The notes beneath the pieces are model-generated. The model did not search any database. It was not told the DNA's origin and saw nothing but the letters and a program-made list of their open reading frames with translations. This document shows positions 18,684-27,126 of a stretch of 36,744 nt of DNA, in pieces. Each line of letters begins with the position of its first letter. Positions within the stretch are counted from its first letter, which is position 1. This DNA comes from an uncultured Alphaproteobacteria bacterium (GTDB lineage Bacteria; Pseudomonadota; Alphaproteobacteria; CAAHEQ01; UBA3637). The translations under genes were made by a program, and so were the position numbers. The stretch is from positions 1 to 36,744 of the forward strand of contig CALXZG010000011.1 in the NCBI GenBank assembly GCA_944393195.1, written 5' to 3'.

Positions 18684-20414
18684 TTACCTCTTTTTATGTT
18701 GTAAAGATTCTTCTATTGCCTGTTGAATATAGGCCGGCTGCTCCCATCGTTCCCGAGGGGCAACCCCTAAATACGGCGCAATCTGCGCAATAATGCTCAT
18801 GCCGACCGGCTTGGCATTCCACCCGGCCGTATTAAACATCCATGTTTCTTTAATTCGCTTAGGATCTTCCAACGTCACCAAAACCGCATACCGCGGATGA
18901 TCCATCGGGAAAGCCCCCACAAACGTCGTGCGTAAAGCCCCCCGCACATACTTTCCGTTTTCCAATAAATTAGCCGAACCCGTTTTACCTCCGACGGCAT
19001 ATCCTGTCACCGGATCCTTGGCTTTAATATCCCAATTAATGACAGCCCACATCATCCGTCGCATTGCTTCGGACGTTTCGGGCTGAATGACCTGATACTC
19101 GATTCCCGCATCATTTCCACCCCGAATAAATGTCGGCACCCGGTAATATCCGCCGTTAACCAAAGCCGCCACCCCTGCAATTAAATGTAAAGGCGTCACC
19201 GATATCCCATATCCGAAAGCCACATTCGCCGACGTAATATCCGCCCACCGTTTCCCCTGCGGATACTGCGTCCATCCCCGTTCCGGCAGTTGAATGGGCA
19301 ATCGCTCAAAAAAACCGAACCGCTTTAAAAAATCACGTTGCTTTTCCCAACCGGATTTTTGCGCAATTAACACCGACCCGATGTTCGATGAATGCATTAA
19401 AATCTCCGCTACGCTCAACATCCGGTTTTCCCCGCGATAATCTTCAATATCCTTGCGCCCGATTCGAATCGGTTGCGACGCATCAAACCGATCTCCGACC
19501 CGAATGTCTTTGTAATCCAAACCCATTGCCGTATTGAACAACTTAAACACCGACCCGAATTCATAGGTACCCAAAACCGCTTTGTTAAACCGCGCCGCCT
19601 CATCCCCGTCCGCCGCTAAATTCGGATCATAATCCGGTAAGGAAACAAGGGCTAACACCTCCCCGTTTCGCACATCCATCACAATCCCAAGCCCGCCGGC
19701 CGCCTGATACTTTTGCACTCCCTGCTGCAACGCCTGCCGTGTCATTTCCTGAACAGAGGTATCCAAAGACAACCGCACTTCACCCGCCTGCAAAGCCGCT
19801 TCATACGATTTTTCAAGTCCGGCAATACCGTGATTGTCAATGTCCGTCGCCCCTAAAATATGCGCGAATAACCGCCCTTGCGGATACGCCCGCTTTTCTC
19901 CCTTTGTTTCCTGCAAAAAGTAATACCCGAGCCAATTAACACTGTTTCGCTCTTTGGGTGTTAAATTCCGTTTAATGTATTTAAAGGATGCCGGACTGCT
20001 TAACTTGTCATACACATCATCATACTCTAAATCCGGTAAAACCTCCACCAACCGCCGCGCCGCTTCCGCCGGATTTTTAACCAACCGCGGATTAACGGAT
20101 AAATCAACCGTCGGCAAACTGGTCGCCAACACAATACCATTCCTGTCCACAATATTCTTCCGCGCCGTTTCATACTGCGTCCGTAAAACGGACGGCTTAA
20201 AATTCCGCACATGATAATCCACAATCGTCAATTGAAACAACCGCCCGATAATAACGGCAAAGCACACAACCAAAGCCGCCATAATCACCACAATCCGCCG
20301 CCGTGCCGTCAATAACACATTCTTTGTCGCCGCATCCACACACCGGTACCGATCTAAACTTTGTTGCGGAATTTCAACACCGGCCGGATAAAAATCATGC
20401 GCGCTCCGCCTCAT
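18684..20414 (-). CDS. ftsI: Septal transpeptidase FtsI (PBP3)
   Basis: FtsI is the class B penicillin-binding protein that cross-links septal peptidoglycan, partnered with FtsW. The protein has 576 residues: a cytoplasmic tail, a membrane segment at about 41-62, the PBP dimerisation domain with NIVDRNG (88-94), and a C-terminal transpeptidase. Catalytic motifs are SVFK with Ser288, SSN (342-344) and KTG (477-479). The start overlaps ftsL by ATGA. Confidence 0.96.
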   Translation of the reverse strand: MRRSAHDFYPAGVEIPQQSLDRYRCVDAATKNVLLTARRRIVVIMAALVVCFAVIIGRLFQLTIVDYHVRNFKPSVLRTQYETARKNIVDRNGIVLATSLPTVDLSVNPRLVKNPAEAARRLVEVLPDLEYDDVYDKLSSPASFKYIKRNLTPKERNSVNWLGYYFLQETKGEKRAYPQGRLFAHILGATDIDNHGIAGLEKSYEAALQAGEVRLSLDTSVQEMTRQALQQGVQKYQAAGGLGIVMDVRNGEVLALVSLPDYDPNLAADGDEAARFNKAVLGTYEFGSVFKLFNTAMGLDYKDIRVGDRFDASQPIRIGRKDIEDYRGENRMLSVAEILMHSSNIGSVLIAQKSGWEKQRDFLKRFGFFERLPIQLPERGWTQYPQGKRWADITSANVAFGYGISVTPLHLIAGVAALVNGGYYRVPTFIRGGNDAGIEYQVIQPETSEAMRRMMWAVINWDIKAKDPVTGYAVGGKTGSANLLENGKYVRGALRTTFVGAFPMDHPRYAVLVTLEDPKRIKETWMFNTAGWNAKPVGMSIIAQIAPYLGVAPRERWEQPAYIQQAIEESLQHKKR

Positions 20415-20740
20415 GACGCTGCCTCCTCGGCCGGATCAACCGGTCGTTTTACCGGTAACGGTGCCGGCCGTAAAGGCATATCGTCCCATTCCTTAATCTG
20501 CCCCGCCCCGATCGGTTTAAAATTCGTCTGCGCCACCAAAGCCCGCAACCGCACCGGATCATTCAACAAAGCCCAATCCGCTTTTAACATGTGAATTTCA
20601 CGACTGTCATTTAAAATCTGCCGGTGAATTGCCTTTAATTCTTCCTCTTTGTCAATCACGCGATACTTCAACACAAATAATTGAATACCGGATACAACCG
20701 CCAAAATTAAACACAATATATTAATCAGCCACCGCCGCAT
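20411..20740 (-). CDS. ftsL: Cell division protein FtsL
   Basis: The product has 109 residues with one N-terminal membrane segment (about 5-24), then a heptad-like helix (about 27-60) and an Asp-Pro region (LNDPVRLRALV). Position between rsmH and ftsI, size and topology identify FtsL, the bitopic partner of FtsB and FtsQ; its sequence is poorly conserved in general. The tail is Pro-rich and periplasmic. The start overlaps the rsmH stop by one base (TAATG). Confidence 0.85.
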   Translation of the reverse strand: MRRWLINILCLILAVVSGIQLFVLKYRVIDKEEELKAIHRQILNDSREIHMLKADWALLNDPVRLRALVAQTNFKPIGAGQIKEWDDMPLRPAPLPVKRPVDPAEEAAS

Positions 20741-21660
20741 TATCCCCGCCTCCGTGCCGCCCGCAACTTGGCCGAATGCGCCCGCGGATTACGCGCCAAT
20801 TCCGCGGCACCGGCCATAACCGGTTTTCGCGTCATAATCACAAAATCCCCCTGCTCCGCCACCGAACCCGCCGCCGCATACCGATTCCGATGCACACGGG
20901 CCGAGGCATGCTGAATCAAAAAGTTTTTAACAATCCGATCTTCCAACGAATGGAACGATACCACAACCAACCGCCCCTCCGGCTTTAATAATTGAATCGC
21001 CGCCGCCAAAGCCCGTTGCAATTCCCCCAACTCATCATTGACATAAATCCGCAAAGCCTGAAAAGTCCGCATCGCACTGTCCGACCCATCCTTCGGCTTT
21101 GGCATCACCTGATGAATAATATCGGCCAACTGCCCCGTCGTCACAATCGGTGCCGAAGCCCGCGCCCGAACAATCGCCGCCGCAATCCGGCGTGATGCCT
21201 TTTCTTCACCATAGGTAAAGATAATATCCGCCAACTCTTTTTCACTCAAACTGTTGACATAATCTTTCGCCGACCGTCCCGTTCCACCCATCCGCATATC
21301 CAACGGCCCATCAAATCGAAAAGAAAATCCGCGCTCCGGTTGATCGATCTGCATCGAAGATACCCCTAAATCCAATACAATTCCGTCCACCGGCTCGGAT
21401 ACCCGCTCCGCCATATTACCGAAACAATCATGGATAAAGGAAAACCGCCCCTCATACGCCTCTTCCGTTTGCAAGCCGGCCGCCATCGCCGTCGGATCCC
21501 GATCAAACCCGATAACCCGATTGGTCGGCGCCGCCTCCAAAATTGCCCGCGTATATCCCCCGGCCCCGAAAGTCCCGTCAATAAACAAGCCACCGTCCCG
21601 GCACGCCAAAGCGTCCAAAACCTCCTGTAACAAAACCGGAATGTGGGGTGTATCGCTCAT
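20740..21660 (-). CDS. rsmH: 16S rRNA m4C1402 methyltransferase RsmH (MraW)
   Basis: RsmH N4-methylates a cytosine in the 16S rRNA decoding centre using SAM. The protein has 306 residues: HIPVLLQEVLDAL at the start, SAM motif DGTFGAGGYT (about 29-38), FDRDPTA, LDLGVSSMQID, and FHSLEDRIVKNF near the C-terminus. It is the first gene of the cluster. AGGAAAGG precedes the ATG. Confidence 0.97.
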   Translation of the reverse strand: MSDTPHIPVLLQEVLDALACRDGGLFIDGTFGAGGYTRAILEAAPTNRVIGFDRDPTAMAAGLQTEEAYEGRFSFIHDCFGNMAERVSEPVDGIVLDLGVSSMQIDQPERGFSFRFDGPLDMRMGGTGRSAKDYVNSLSEKELADIIFTYGEEKASRRIAAAIVRARASAPIVTTGQLADIIHQVMPKPKDGSDSAMRTFQALRIYVNDELGELQRALAAAIQLLKPEGRLVVVSFHSLEDRIVKNFLIQHASARVHRNRYAAAGSVAEQGDFVIMTRKPVMAGAAELARNPRAHSAKLRAARRRG

Positions 21661-21700
21661 CTTGACCTTTCCTGTCGAAACATCATTTCATATTCTTTGC

Positions 21701-21729
21701 AGTATACCGAATTCTCCCCTCCTTTTCAA
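21701..21729 (-). promoter_or_regulatory. Promoter of the dcw cluster
   Basis: Minus-strand TTGAAA, 17 bases, TATACT, a near-consensus sigma70-type promoter, with about 33 bases of leader to the rsmH ATG. No mraZ gene lies between promoter and rsmH. Confidence 0.7.
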
Positions 21730-21787
21730 TCCTTTTTTTTGCGTTTTTACCCGTCTTTCCCTCAATCCCCGTCTTTTTTCAACCATC

Positions 21788-21818
21788 AAAAAAACAGCCG
21801 GCTGATACCGACTGTTTT
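21788..21818 (-). terminator. Terminator after infB
   Basis: Minus-strand hairpin AAAACAG...CTGTTTT with inner CGG/CCG, followed by T residues. It separates the infB operon from the dcw promoter. Confidence 0.85.
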
Positions 21819-21840
21819 CTTTCTGTAAAATGATTTCAGA

Positions 21841-24279
21841 TTAAACATCAAATGTTAACTTAACGGCAATTTCTTCCATTTCAAAACATTCAATGGTATC
21901 TCCCACCTTGATATCGTCATAGTTTTCAAAGCTGACGCCGCAATCAAATCCTTCTTTGACTTCTTTCACGTCATCTTTAAACCGCTTCAATTGCGACAAA
22001 GCCCCCGTATAGACCACGATATTATCCCGCAACAACCGCACTTTGGCGCCACGTTTGATAAGCCCTTCCTTGACCATACAACCGGCCACTTTGCCCACTT
22101 TCGAAATCGAAATAACCTGACGAACTTCGGCATACCCCAAAATCTTTTCTTTCAATTCCGGAGCCAACAATCCTTCAACGGCCTTCTTCATATCATCCGC
22201 AACATCGTAAATGATGGAATAATACCGAATATCCACACCGTCGCGCTTGGCCGCTTCCCGAGCCGTCGGATTGGCCCGCACGTTAAAGCCGATAACAATC
22301 GCTTTCGATGCCCGCGCCAAAGCAATATCCGTTTCGTTAATTGCACCGACACCGCTGTGTAAGACCTGAACCTTAACTTCATTGTTCGCAATCTTGGACA
22401 AGATACCGTTCAAAGCCTCGACCGACCCTTGCACATCGCCCTTAATCAAAACCGGCAACTCTTTCACCTCTCCGGCTTTAATCTGAGCCAACAAATGCTC
22501 CGCACTGCTGATTTTCTTAACCTGCAATAACTCACGTGCTTTCCGTTGCCGATACCCGGATACTTCCCGCGCCGTCGCCTCATCGGCCACGACAACGAAA
22601 TCATCACCCGCCGACGGCACGCCCTGCAACCCGATTACTTCAACCGGTTGCGCCGGCAAAGCCTCCGGTACGCGTTGTCCCTTATCATTGAACAAAGATC
22701 GAACACGGCCCCATTCCTGACCGGAAACAAACACATCCCCGATACGCAACGTTCCCTTTTGGATTAAAACCGTTGCCACGGAACCGCGCCCTTTTTCCAT
22801 ACGCGCTTCCACAACAACCCCTTCCGCCGACCGATTCGCCGATGCTTTTAAATCCAAAATTTCGGCCTGTAACAAAATGGCTTCAATCAATTTGTCCAAA
22901 TTCAACCGCTTCTTGGCCGATACTTCCGCTTCCAACACATCGCCGCCCATCGATTCCACAACAACTTCGTGTTGCAATAAATCCATCCGGACCTTCTGCG
23001 GATTAGCCCCCGGCACATCAATTTTGTTAATAGCCACAACAATCGGAACACCCGCCGCTTTGGCGTGGTGAATCGCTTCAATTGTCTGCGGCATCACACT
23101 GTCATTCGCCGCCACGACCAACACAACCAAATCCGTCACCTTCGCGCCACGCGCCCGCATCGCCGTAAAAGCTTCATGCCCCGGCGTGTCAATAAAGGTC
23201 ACCCGTTGCCCATTCGCCAATTGTACCTGATAGGCCCCGATATGCTGCGTAATACCGCCGGATTCCCCTTCTGCCACATGCGTCGAACGCAACGCATCCA
23301 ACAAAGAAGTCTTCCCGTGATCAACGTGTCCCATCACCGTCACAACCGGCGGCCGCGGAGCCATATCGGCCGGATTGTCCTGCTCCGTTTTTAACACGTC
23401 TTCCACATCCGAATCGGCAACCCGTTTGACTTTGTGTCCCATATCCTCGACAACAAGCTCGGCCGTATCCGCATCAATGGTTTGCGTAATCGTCACCATC
23501 ATCCCTAATTTCATTAAGGTCTTGACAACGGCCGCACCCTTCTCACTCATTCGGTTGGCCAATTCCTGAACCGTAATCGTTTCCGGAATAACCACTTCCC
23601 GAATAACTTTTTCCTGAGGCCGGGACGCTTCTATATGCCGCAAGCGTTCTTTTTCCTGAGCCCGCCGAATCGATGCCAAACTCCGCCGATGTCCGCGCAC
23701 TTCTGTGCCGTCATCATCGTCATCCCCGCTCGCCGACGTGTTCCGGAAAGCACTTAAATTCATCTTACCGCCGCGCTTTTCCGCGAAACCGCCTTTCCGC
23801 GGCCGTTCTTCATTGTCATGCTTGGCGCCCCCTTTTCGATTAAAAGAAGCCTCTTCCTTTTCTGCCGTCCGCTTTTTGACGGATTCGCTTTCCGCCGCTT
23901 CGGCCTGAACCGCTGCCACCGCCGCTTTTTCGGCTGCCTTGGCCGCTGCTTCCTTAGCACGTGCTTCTTCCTCCGCCCGTTTTTTCTCGGCTTCGGCACG
24001 TTCCTGTTCGGCCTTTATCCGCCGGGCTTCCTCTTCCTGCCGCGCATGCTCGGCCACCCGTTGCGCTTCTTGTACTAGCCGCAACTTGTGCGACGCATCC
24101 TCGGATAACAAAGACGGTTTTTGTTCCGTCGCCACAACCCGCTTTTTGCGCACTTCAACCCGTACGACATTCGTCCGACCGACACCAACCGTCTGCCGTA
24201 CATTGCCGCCCAACGACAAAGTCTTTTTTAATTCCAGTGTTTTTCCGGATAAAGTCAATGGTTTCTTTTCCTCTGTCAT
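21841..24279 (-). CDS. infB: Translation initiation factor IF-2
   Basis: IF-2 is a GTPase that brings fMet-tRNA to the 30S subunit and promotes subunit joining. The protein has 812 residues. Residues 1-50 are the alphaproteobacterial-type start ([14 protein letters not shown]). Residues 65-170 are a charged Ala/Glu/Arg/Lys-rich, probably coiled-coil linker. The IF2 N-terminal associated domain (about 232-285, [14 protein letters not shown]) follows. The G domain has GHVDHGKT (317-324), DTPGH (364-368) and NKID (418-421). Domains II, III and IV complete it. AAAGGA precedes the ATG. The gap to ylxR is three bases. Confidence 0.98.
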   Translation of the reverse strand: MTEEKKPLTLSGKTLELKKTLSLGGNVRQTVGVGRTNVVRVEVRKKRVVATEQKPSLLSEDASHKLRLVQEAQRVAEHARQEEEARRIKAEQERAEAEKKRAEEEARAKEAAAKAAEKAAVAAVQAEAAESESVKKRTAEKEEASFNRKGGAKHDNEERPRKGGFAEKRGGKMNLSAFRNTSASGDDDDDGTEVRGHRRSLASIRRAQEKERLRHIEASRPQEKVIREVVIPETITVQELANRMSEKGAAVVKTLMKLGMMVTITQTIDADTAELVVEDMGHKVKRVADSDVEDVLKTEQDNPADMAPRPPVVTVMGHVDHGKTSLLDALRSTHVAEGESGGITQHIGAYQVQLANGQRVTFIDTPGHEAFTAMRARGAKVTDLVVLVVAANDSVMPQTIEAIHHAKAAGVPIVVAINKIDVPGANPQKVRMDLLQHEVVVESMGGDVLEAEVSAKKRLNLDKLIEAILLQAEILDLKASANRSAEGVVVEARMEKGRGSVATVLIQKGTLRIGDVFVSGQEWGRVRSLFNDKGQRVPEALPAQPVEVIGLQGVPSAGDDFVVVADEATAREVSGYRQRKARELLQVKKISSAEHLLAQIKAGEVKELPVLIKGDVQGSVEALNGILSKIANNEVKVQVLHSGVGAINETDIALARASKAIVIGFNVRANPTAREAAKRDGVDIRYYSIIYDVADDMKKAVEGLLAPELKEKILGYAEVRQVISISKVGKVAGCMVKEGLIKRGAKVRLLRDNIVVYTGALSQLKRFKDDVKEVKEGFDCGVSFENYDDIKVGDTIECFEMEEIAVKLTFDV

Positions 24280-24282
24280 AAT

Positions 24283-24906
24283 CTATCCTTTCATTTCCCC
24301 CGAGCCTGTCATTAAGCTCAATTTTTTCGCTGCCGCGGCAGCTTCCTCCGATAACCGACCGCCTGTCAAAGCCACATGAACCGCCTCACCTAATCCCGCA
24401 ATTTGTCCCAATTCTTCCCGCTTGAAAACGGTATATATCGGTAAGGCATCCTCGGGTCGGTAAATTTTACTCTGTTCCCGCTCCGACGCATCCGCCGCTT
24501 CAAAAGCAACCACGGCCATTCCCTGTCCGACGGCTTTCTTAACGGCTTCATACCCAAAAACCAATAAGCCTGCCTTGCGACATAGCCCCAGCAAATTCAA
24601 ACACCGTTGCCGCAAAGCCTGTTCAACCTGTTCTGCTAAATCCGGCGGAATAACGACGGTTCCCTTCGCTGCCTTATAAAATAACCGCTTGGTAATGGCC
24701 TGTTCCAAAATCCCCCTGTCGGCCGTCAGCCAAAAACCATGCCCCGGCAATTTATTCGCCACGTCAAAGCAAATGACCCGCCCCGGCGCGGAAACAAAGC
24801 GCAACATTTCTGCCCGCGGCCTTGTTTCCTTTGTCACAAAGCACGTTTTCATGCCTTCGGGCGCCGGACCGCGCCGTTTCTTATGATTGAACCGCTTCGT
24901 CTGCAA
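24283..24906 (-). CDS. YlxR-L7Ae fusion RNA-binding protein
   Basis: This protein has 207 residues in two parts. Residues 18-95 match the YlxR (DUF448) family, with KTCFVTKETRPRAEMLRFV. Residues 100-200 match an L7Ae/L30e-like RNA-binding domain (CLNLLGLCRKAGLLVFGYEAV). The fusion, encoded between nusA and infB, is known in alphaproteobacteria. TTG 24906 is preferred as start because GGGAG lies eight bases upstream; an internal ATG at 24852 is possible. The start overlaps the nusA end by 26 bases, suggesting coupling. The exact role is unsettled; nucleoid- or RNase P-related roles have been proposed for YlxR proteins. Confidence 0.9.
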   Translation of the reverse strand: MQTKRFNHKKRRGPAPEGMKTCFVTKETRPRAEMLRFVSAPGRVICFDVANKLPGHGFWLTADRGILEQAITKRLFYKAAKGTVVIPPDLAEQVEQALRQRCLNLLGLCRKAGLLVFGYEAVKKAVGQGMAVVAFEAADASEREQSKIYRPEDALPIYTVFKREELGQIAGLGEAVHVALTGGRLSEEAAAAAKKLSLMTGSGEMKG

Positions 24907-26401
24907 ACCAATGCTCCCGTGCTTTCATGATTAAGCCGTTCGCCGTATCTTCATCCATTGCGTTTTTGCCGACGATTTCGATCAATTCATCGCTGGCCAA
25001 ATCGGCAAAATCATCTAACGTTTTCACGCCGGCTTCACCCAAAGCCGCCAACATATCCAACGTTAAGCCGTCCATGCTCTTTAACTCATCGGCCATTCCC
25101 AATTCGTCGATTTTCTTTGTCAATGTATCCTGCTTGGCTACCAAATAGGCCTTTGCCCGATTTTGCAATTCTTCCGCCAATGCTTCATCAAAACCTTCAA
25201 TCGACGCCAATTCATCCAAAGCCACATAGGCAATGTCTTCCACCCGGGCAAAACCTTCCTGAATCAAAATGTGTGCCATCATATCGTCCACATCCAAAGC
25301 CTGCATGAACAAATCCACACGTTCTTTTGTTTCGGCCTGACGATGTTCGGCTTCCTGCGCCTCGGTCATCATATCAATATGCCATCCCGTCAATTGACTG
25401 ACCAACCGAATGTTTTGACCGCGCCGCCCGATAGCTAAAGACAACTGTTCTTCACTCAAAACAACTTCCACATTCTTGGCTTCTTCATCAATGACAATCT
25501 TTAACACTTCGTTCGGGGCCAACGCATTCACGATAAATGTTGCCGGATCCGGGGACCATTGCACCACGTCAATCTTCTCACCCTGCAATTCCGTCACAAT
25601 CGCCTGCACCCGAACGCCGCGCATACCGATACAGGCCCCGCGTGCATCCACCGTCGAATCTTTTGAATAAACCGCGATTTTGGCCCGCGACCCCGGATCC
25701 CGGGACACACCTTTAACCTCAATCGTGCCATCATAGATTTCGGGAACTTCCGCCTTAAACAAAGCGGCCAAAAATTGCGGATGAGAACGCGTTAAAAAGA
25801 CCTGCGGTCCCTTTACTTCCGACCGAACATCCAACACCAAAGCCCGCAACCGGTCGCCGACACGATACGCTTCCCGCGGAATTAACTCATCCCGCCGCAA
25901 CAAAGCTTCTGCCCGACCGATTTCAATGATCAAGTTCCCGCTTTCAACCCGTTTAACGATCCCGTTGACAATCTGGCCCTTCTTATCTTTCATTTCGTTG
26001 TATTGGCACAACCGTTCGGCATCCCGCACTTTCTGCGTAATAACCTGTTTTGCCGTTTGCGCCGCAATCCGCCCGAAATCCATCGGCGGCAAAACATCGA
26101 CAATTTCATCCCCGATATGCAACGTCTTGTCCTTTTTCCGGGCATCGGCTTCCGAAATTTGCGTAAACTCATCTTCAACCGTTTCGACAACCGTCACATA
26201 TCGCGCCATCCGAATAGCCCCCGTGCTCGGATCAATCGTCGTCCGAATATCGTATTCCGGCCCGTATTTGGAACGTCCAGCCTTCGAAATTCCTTGTTCC
26301 ATCGCCTCTAAAACCGCCGCTTTATCAATTCCTTTTTCACGCGCCAGCAAATCGGCCATTTGAATCAGTTCCGGTCTGGGTAAAGTTGAAACTTGCATCA
26401 T
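24881..26401 (-). CDS. nusA: Transcription termination/antitermination factor NusA
   Basis: NusA binds RNA polymerase and modulates pausing, termination and antitermination. The protein has 506 residues. The N-terminal RNAP-binding domain (1-125) is followed by an S1 domain (about 135-200, GQIVNGIVKRVESGNLIIEI), two KH domains with GACIGMRGVRVQAI and LAIGRRGQNIRL, and two acidic helical repeats at the end (about 365-500). ATG ATG occur in tandem at 26401 and 26398; either may be used. It follows rimP by 11 bases. Confidence 0.97.
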   Translation of the reverse strand: MMQVSTLPRPELIQMADLLAREKGIDKAAVLEAMEQGISKAGRSKYGPEYDIRTTIDPSTGAIRMARYVTVVETVEDEFTQISEADARKKDKTLHIGDEIVDVLPPMDFGRIAAQTAKQVITQKVRDAERLCQYNEMKDKKGQIVNGIVKRVESGNLIIEIGRAEALLRRDELIPREAYRVGDRLRALVLDVRSEVKGPQVFLTRSHPQFLAALFKAEVPEIYDGTIEVKGVSRDPGSRAKIAVYSKDSTVDARGACIGMRGVRVQAIVTELQGEKIDVVQWSPDPATFIVNALAPNEVLKIVIDEEAKNVEVVLSEEQLSLAIGRRGQNIRLVSQLTGWHIDMMTEAQEAEHRQAETKERVDLFMQALDVDDMMAHILIQEGFARVEDIAYVALDELASIEGFDEALAEELQNRAKAYLVAKQDTLTKKIDELGMADELKSMDGLTLDMLAALGEAGVKTLDDFADLASDELIEIVGKNAMDEDTANGLIMKAREHWFADEAVQS

Positions 26402-26412
26402 ATTTTCCTTTC

Positions 26413-26907
26413 TTATCCTTGTTTCATTTGATGTTTTTGAATCAATTCGTCCGTTAAGACAAGCTTGGCTTTGGCAATATCCCGAAAAGCCACCCGCATG
26501 TCAACCCCGTCAAAATCAAAACAAACGGTCTGCCCTTCATCGGCGGTTCCCGTTAAGCGACCCTTAAACCGACGGCGACCGTTAATTTCATGGTTCAATT
26601 CAATTTTGACAATATCTCCGGCAAAACGGTCATAATCCGCCGCCCGCACCAAAGGTCGATCCACCCCCGGTGAAGATACCTCCAACGTGTACCGACCCGC
26701 AATCGGATCCGCCACATCCAACAAAGCCGACACCGTCCGACTGATATTAGCACAATCATCAACCGTCATGTCGACCCGATCTTTCCGTTCCGCCATAATT
26801 TGCAGCGTTTTCATATCCCCGCCGGACAAACTGATACGGACAATTTCATACCCCATGTCCGCCAAAGCCGGCGCAATTTCCCGTTCTACCTGCTCACATA
26901 ATTCCAT
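26413..26907 (-). CDS. rimP: Ribosome maturation factor RimP
   Basis: RimP assists maturation of the 30S subunit. The 164 residues match the family. The N-terminal domain has ALADMGYEIVRISLSGGD and MTVDDCANISRTVSALLD; VSSPGVDRPLV is the family signature, and an SH3-like C-terminal domain follows. GGGAAG precedes ATG 26907. First gene of rimP-nusA-ylxR-infB; a hairpin with a T run lies between promoter and start. Confidence 0.95.
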   Translation of the reverse strand: MELCEQVEREIAPALADMGYEIVRISLSGGDMKTLQIMAERKDRVDMTVDDCANISRTVSALLDVADPIAGRYTLEVSSPGVDRPLVRAADYDRFAGDIVKIELNHEINGRRRFKGRLTGTADEGQTVCFDFDGVDMRVAFRDIAKAKLVLTDELIQKHQMKQG

Positions 26908-26930
26908 CGTCTGCTTCCCTTTTTCTTAAT

Positions 26931-26962
26931 AAAAAAAGCGGGGCTTTTCAGTCCCACCCCCG
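26931..26962 (-). terminator. Attenuator-like hairpin in the rimP-nusA-infB leader
   Basis: Minus-strand CGGGG...CCCCG with a 14-base loop (alternative inner GUGGG/CCCGC pairing is possible), followed by C and seven T. It ends 23 bases before the rimP ATG and lies downstream of the predicted promoter, so it would terminate early transcripts rather than a previous gene. Confidence 0.5.
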
Positions 26963-26986
26963 ATATTTATTTGAGAATGTAGTGCC

Positions 26987-27015
26987 TTTATAATCCTTTT
27001 TGATTCAAAAAGCAA
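26987..27015 (-). promoter_or_regulatory. Promoter of the rimP-nusA-infB operon
   Basis: Minus-strand TTGCTT (27010-27015), 17 bases, TATAAA (26987-26992). The start would be near 26980, leaving a leader of about 70 bases that contains the attenuator-like hairpin. Confidence 0.6.
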
Positions 27016-27126
27016 CTATTTTTTTGTATTTCGGATAAAAAAATATTTTTTCCCAAGAAAAAAGGTTGCATTCACACCCCTTTTATGGCAACTTGTCATT
27101 AAATCATTCATTGAAGGAGCTGAACT

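Noticed and set aside
21740-21780. GGG-containing repeats on the minus strand upstream of the dcw promoter, as possible MraZ boxes
   Set aside because: The GGG groups are spaced 8 and 9 bases apart, not the regular 10-base period of MraZ boxes, and no mraZ gene is here.
26931-26962. tRNA-like sequence upstream of rimP, as in the metY-rimP arrangement
   Set aside because: No cloverleaf can be drawn; only a simple hairpin with a T run is present.
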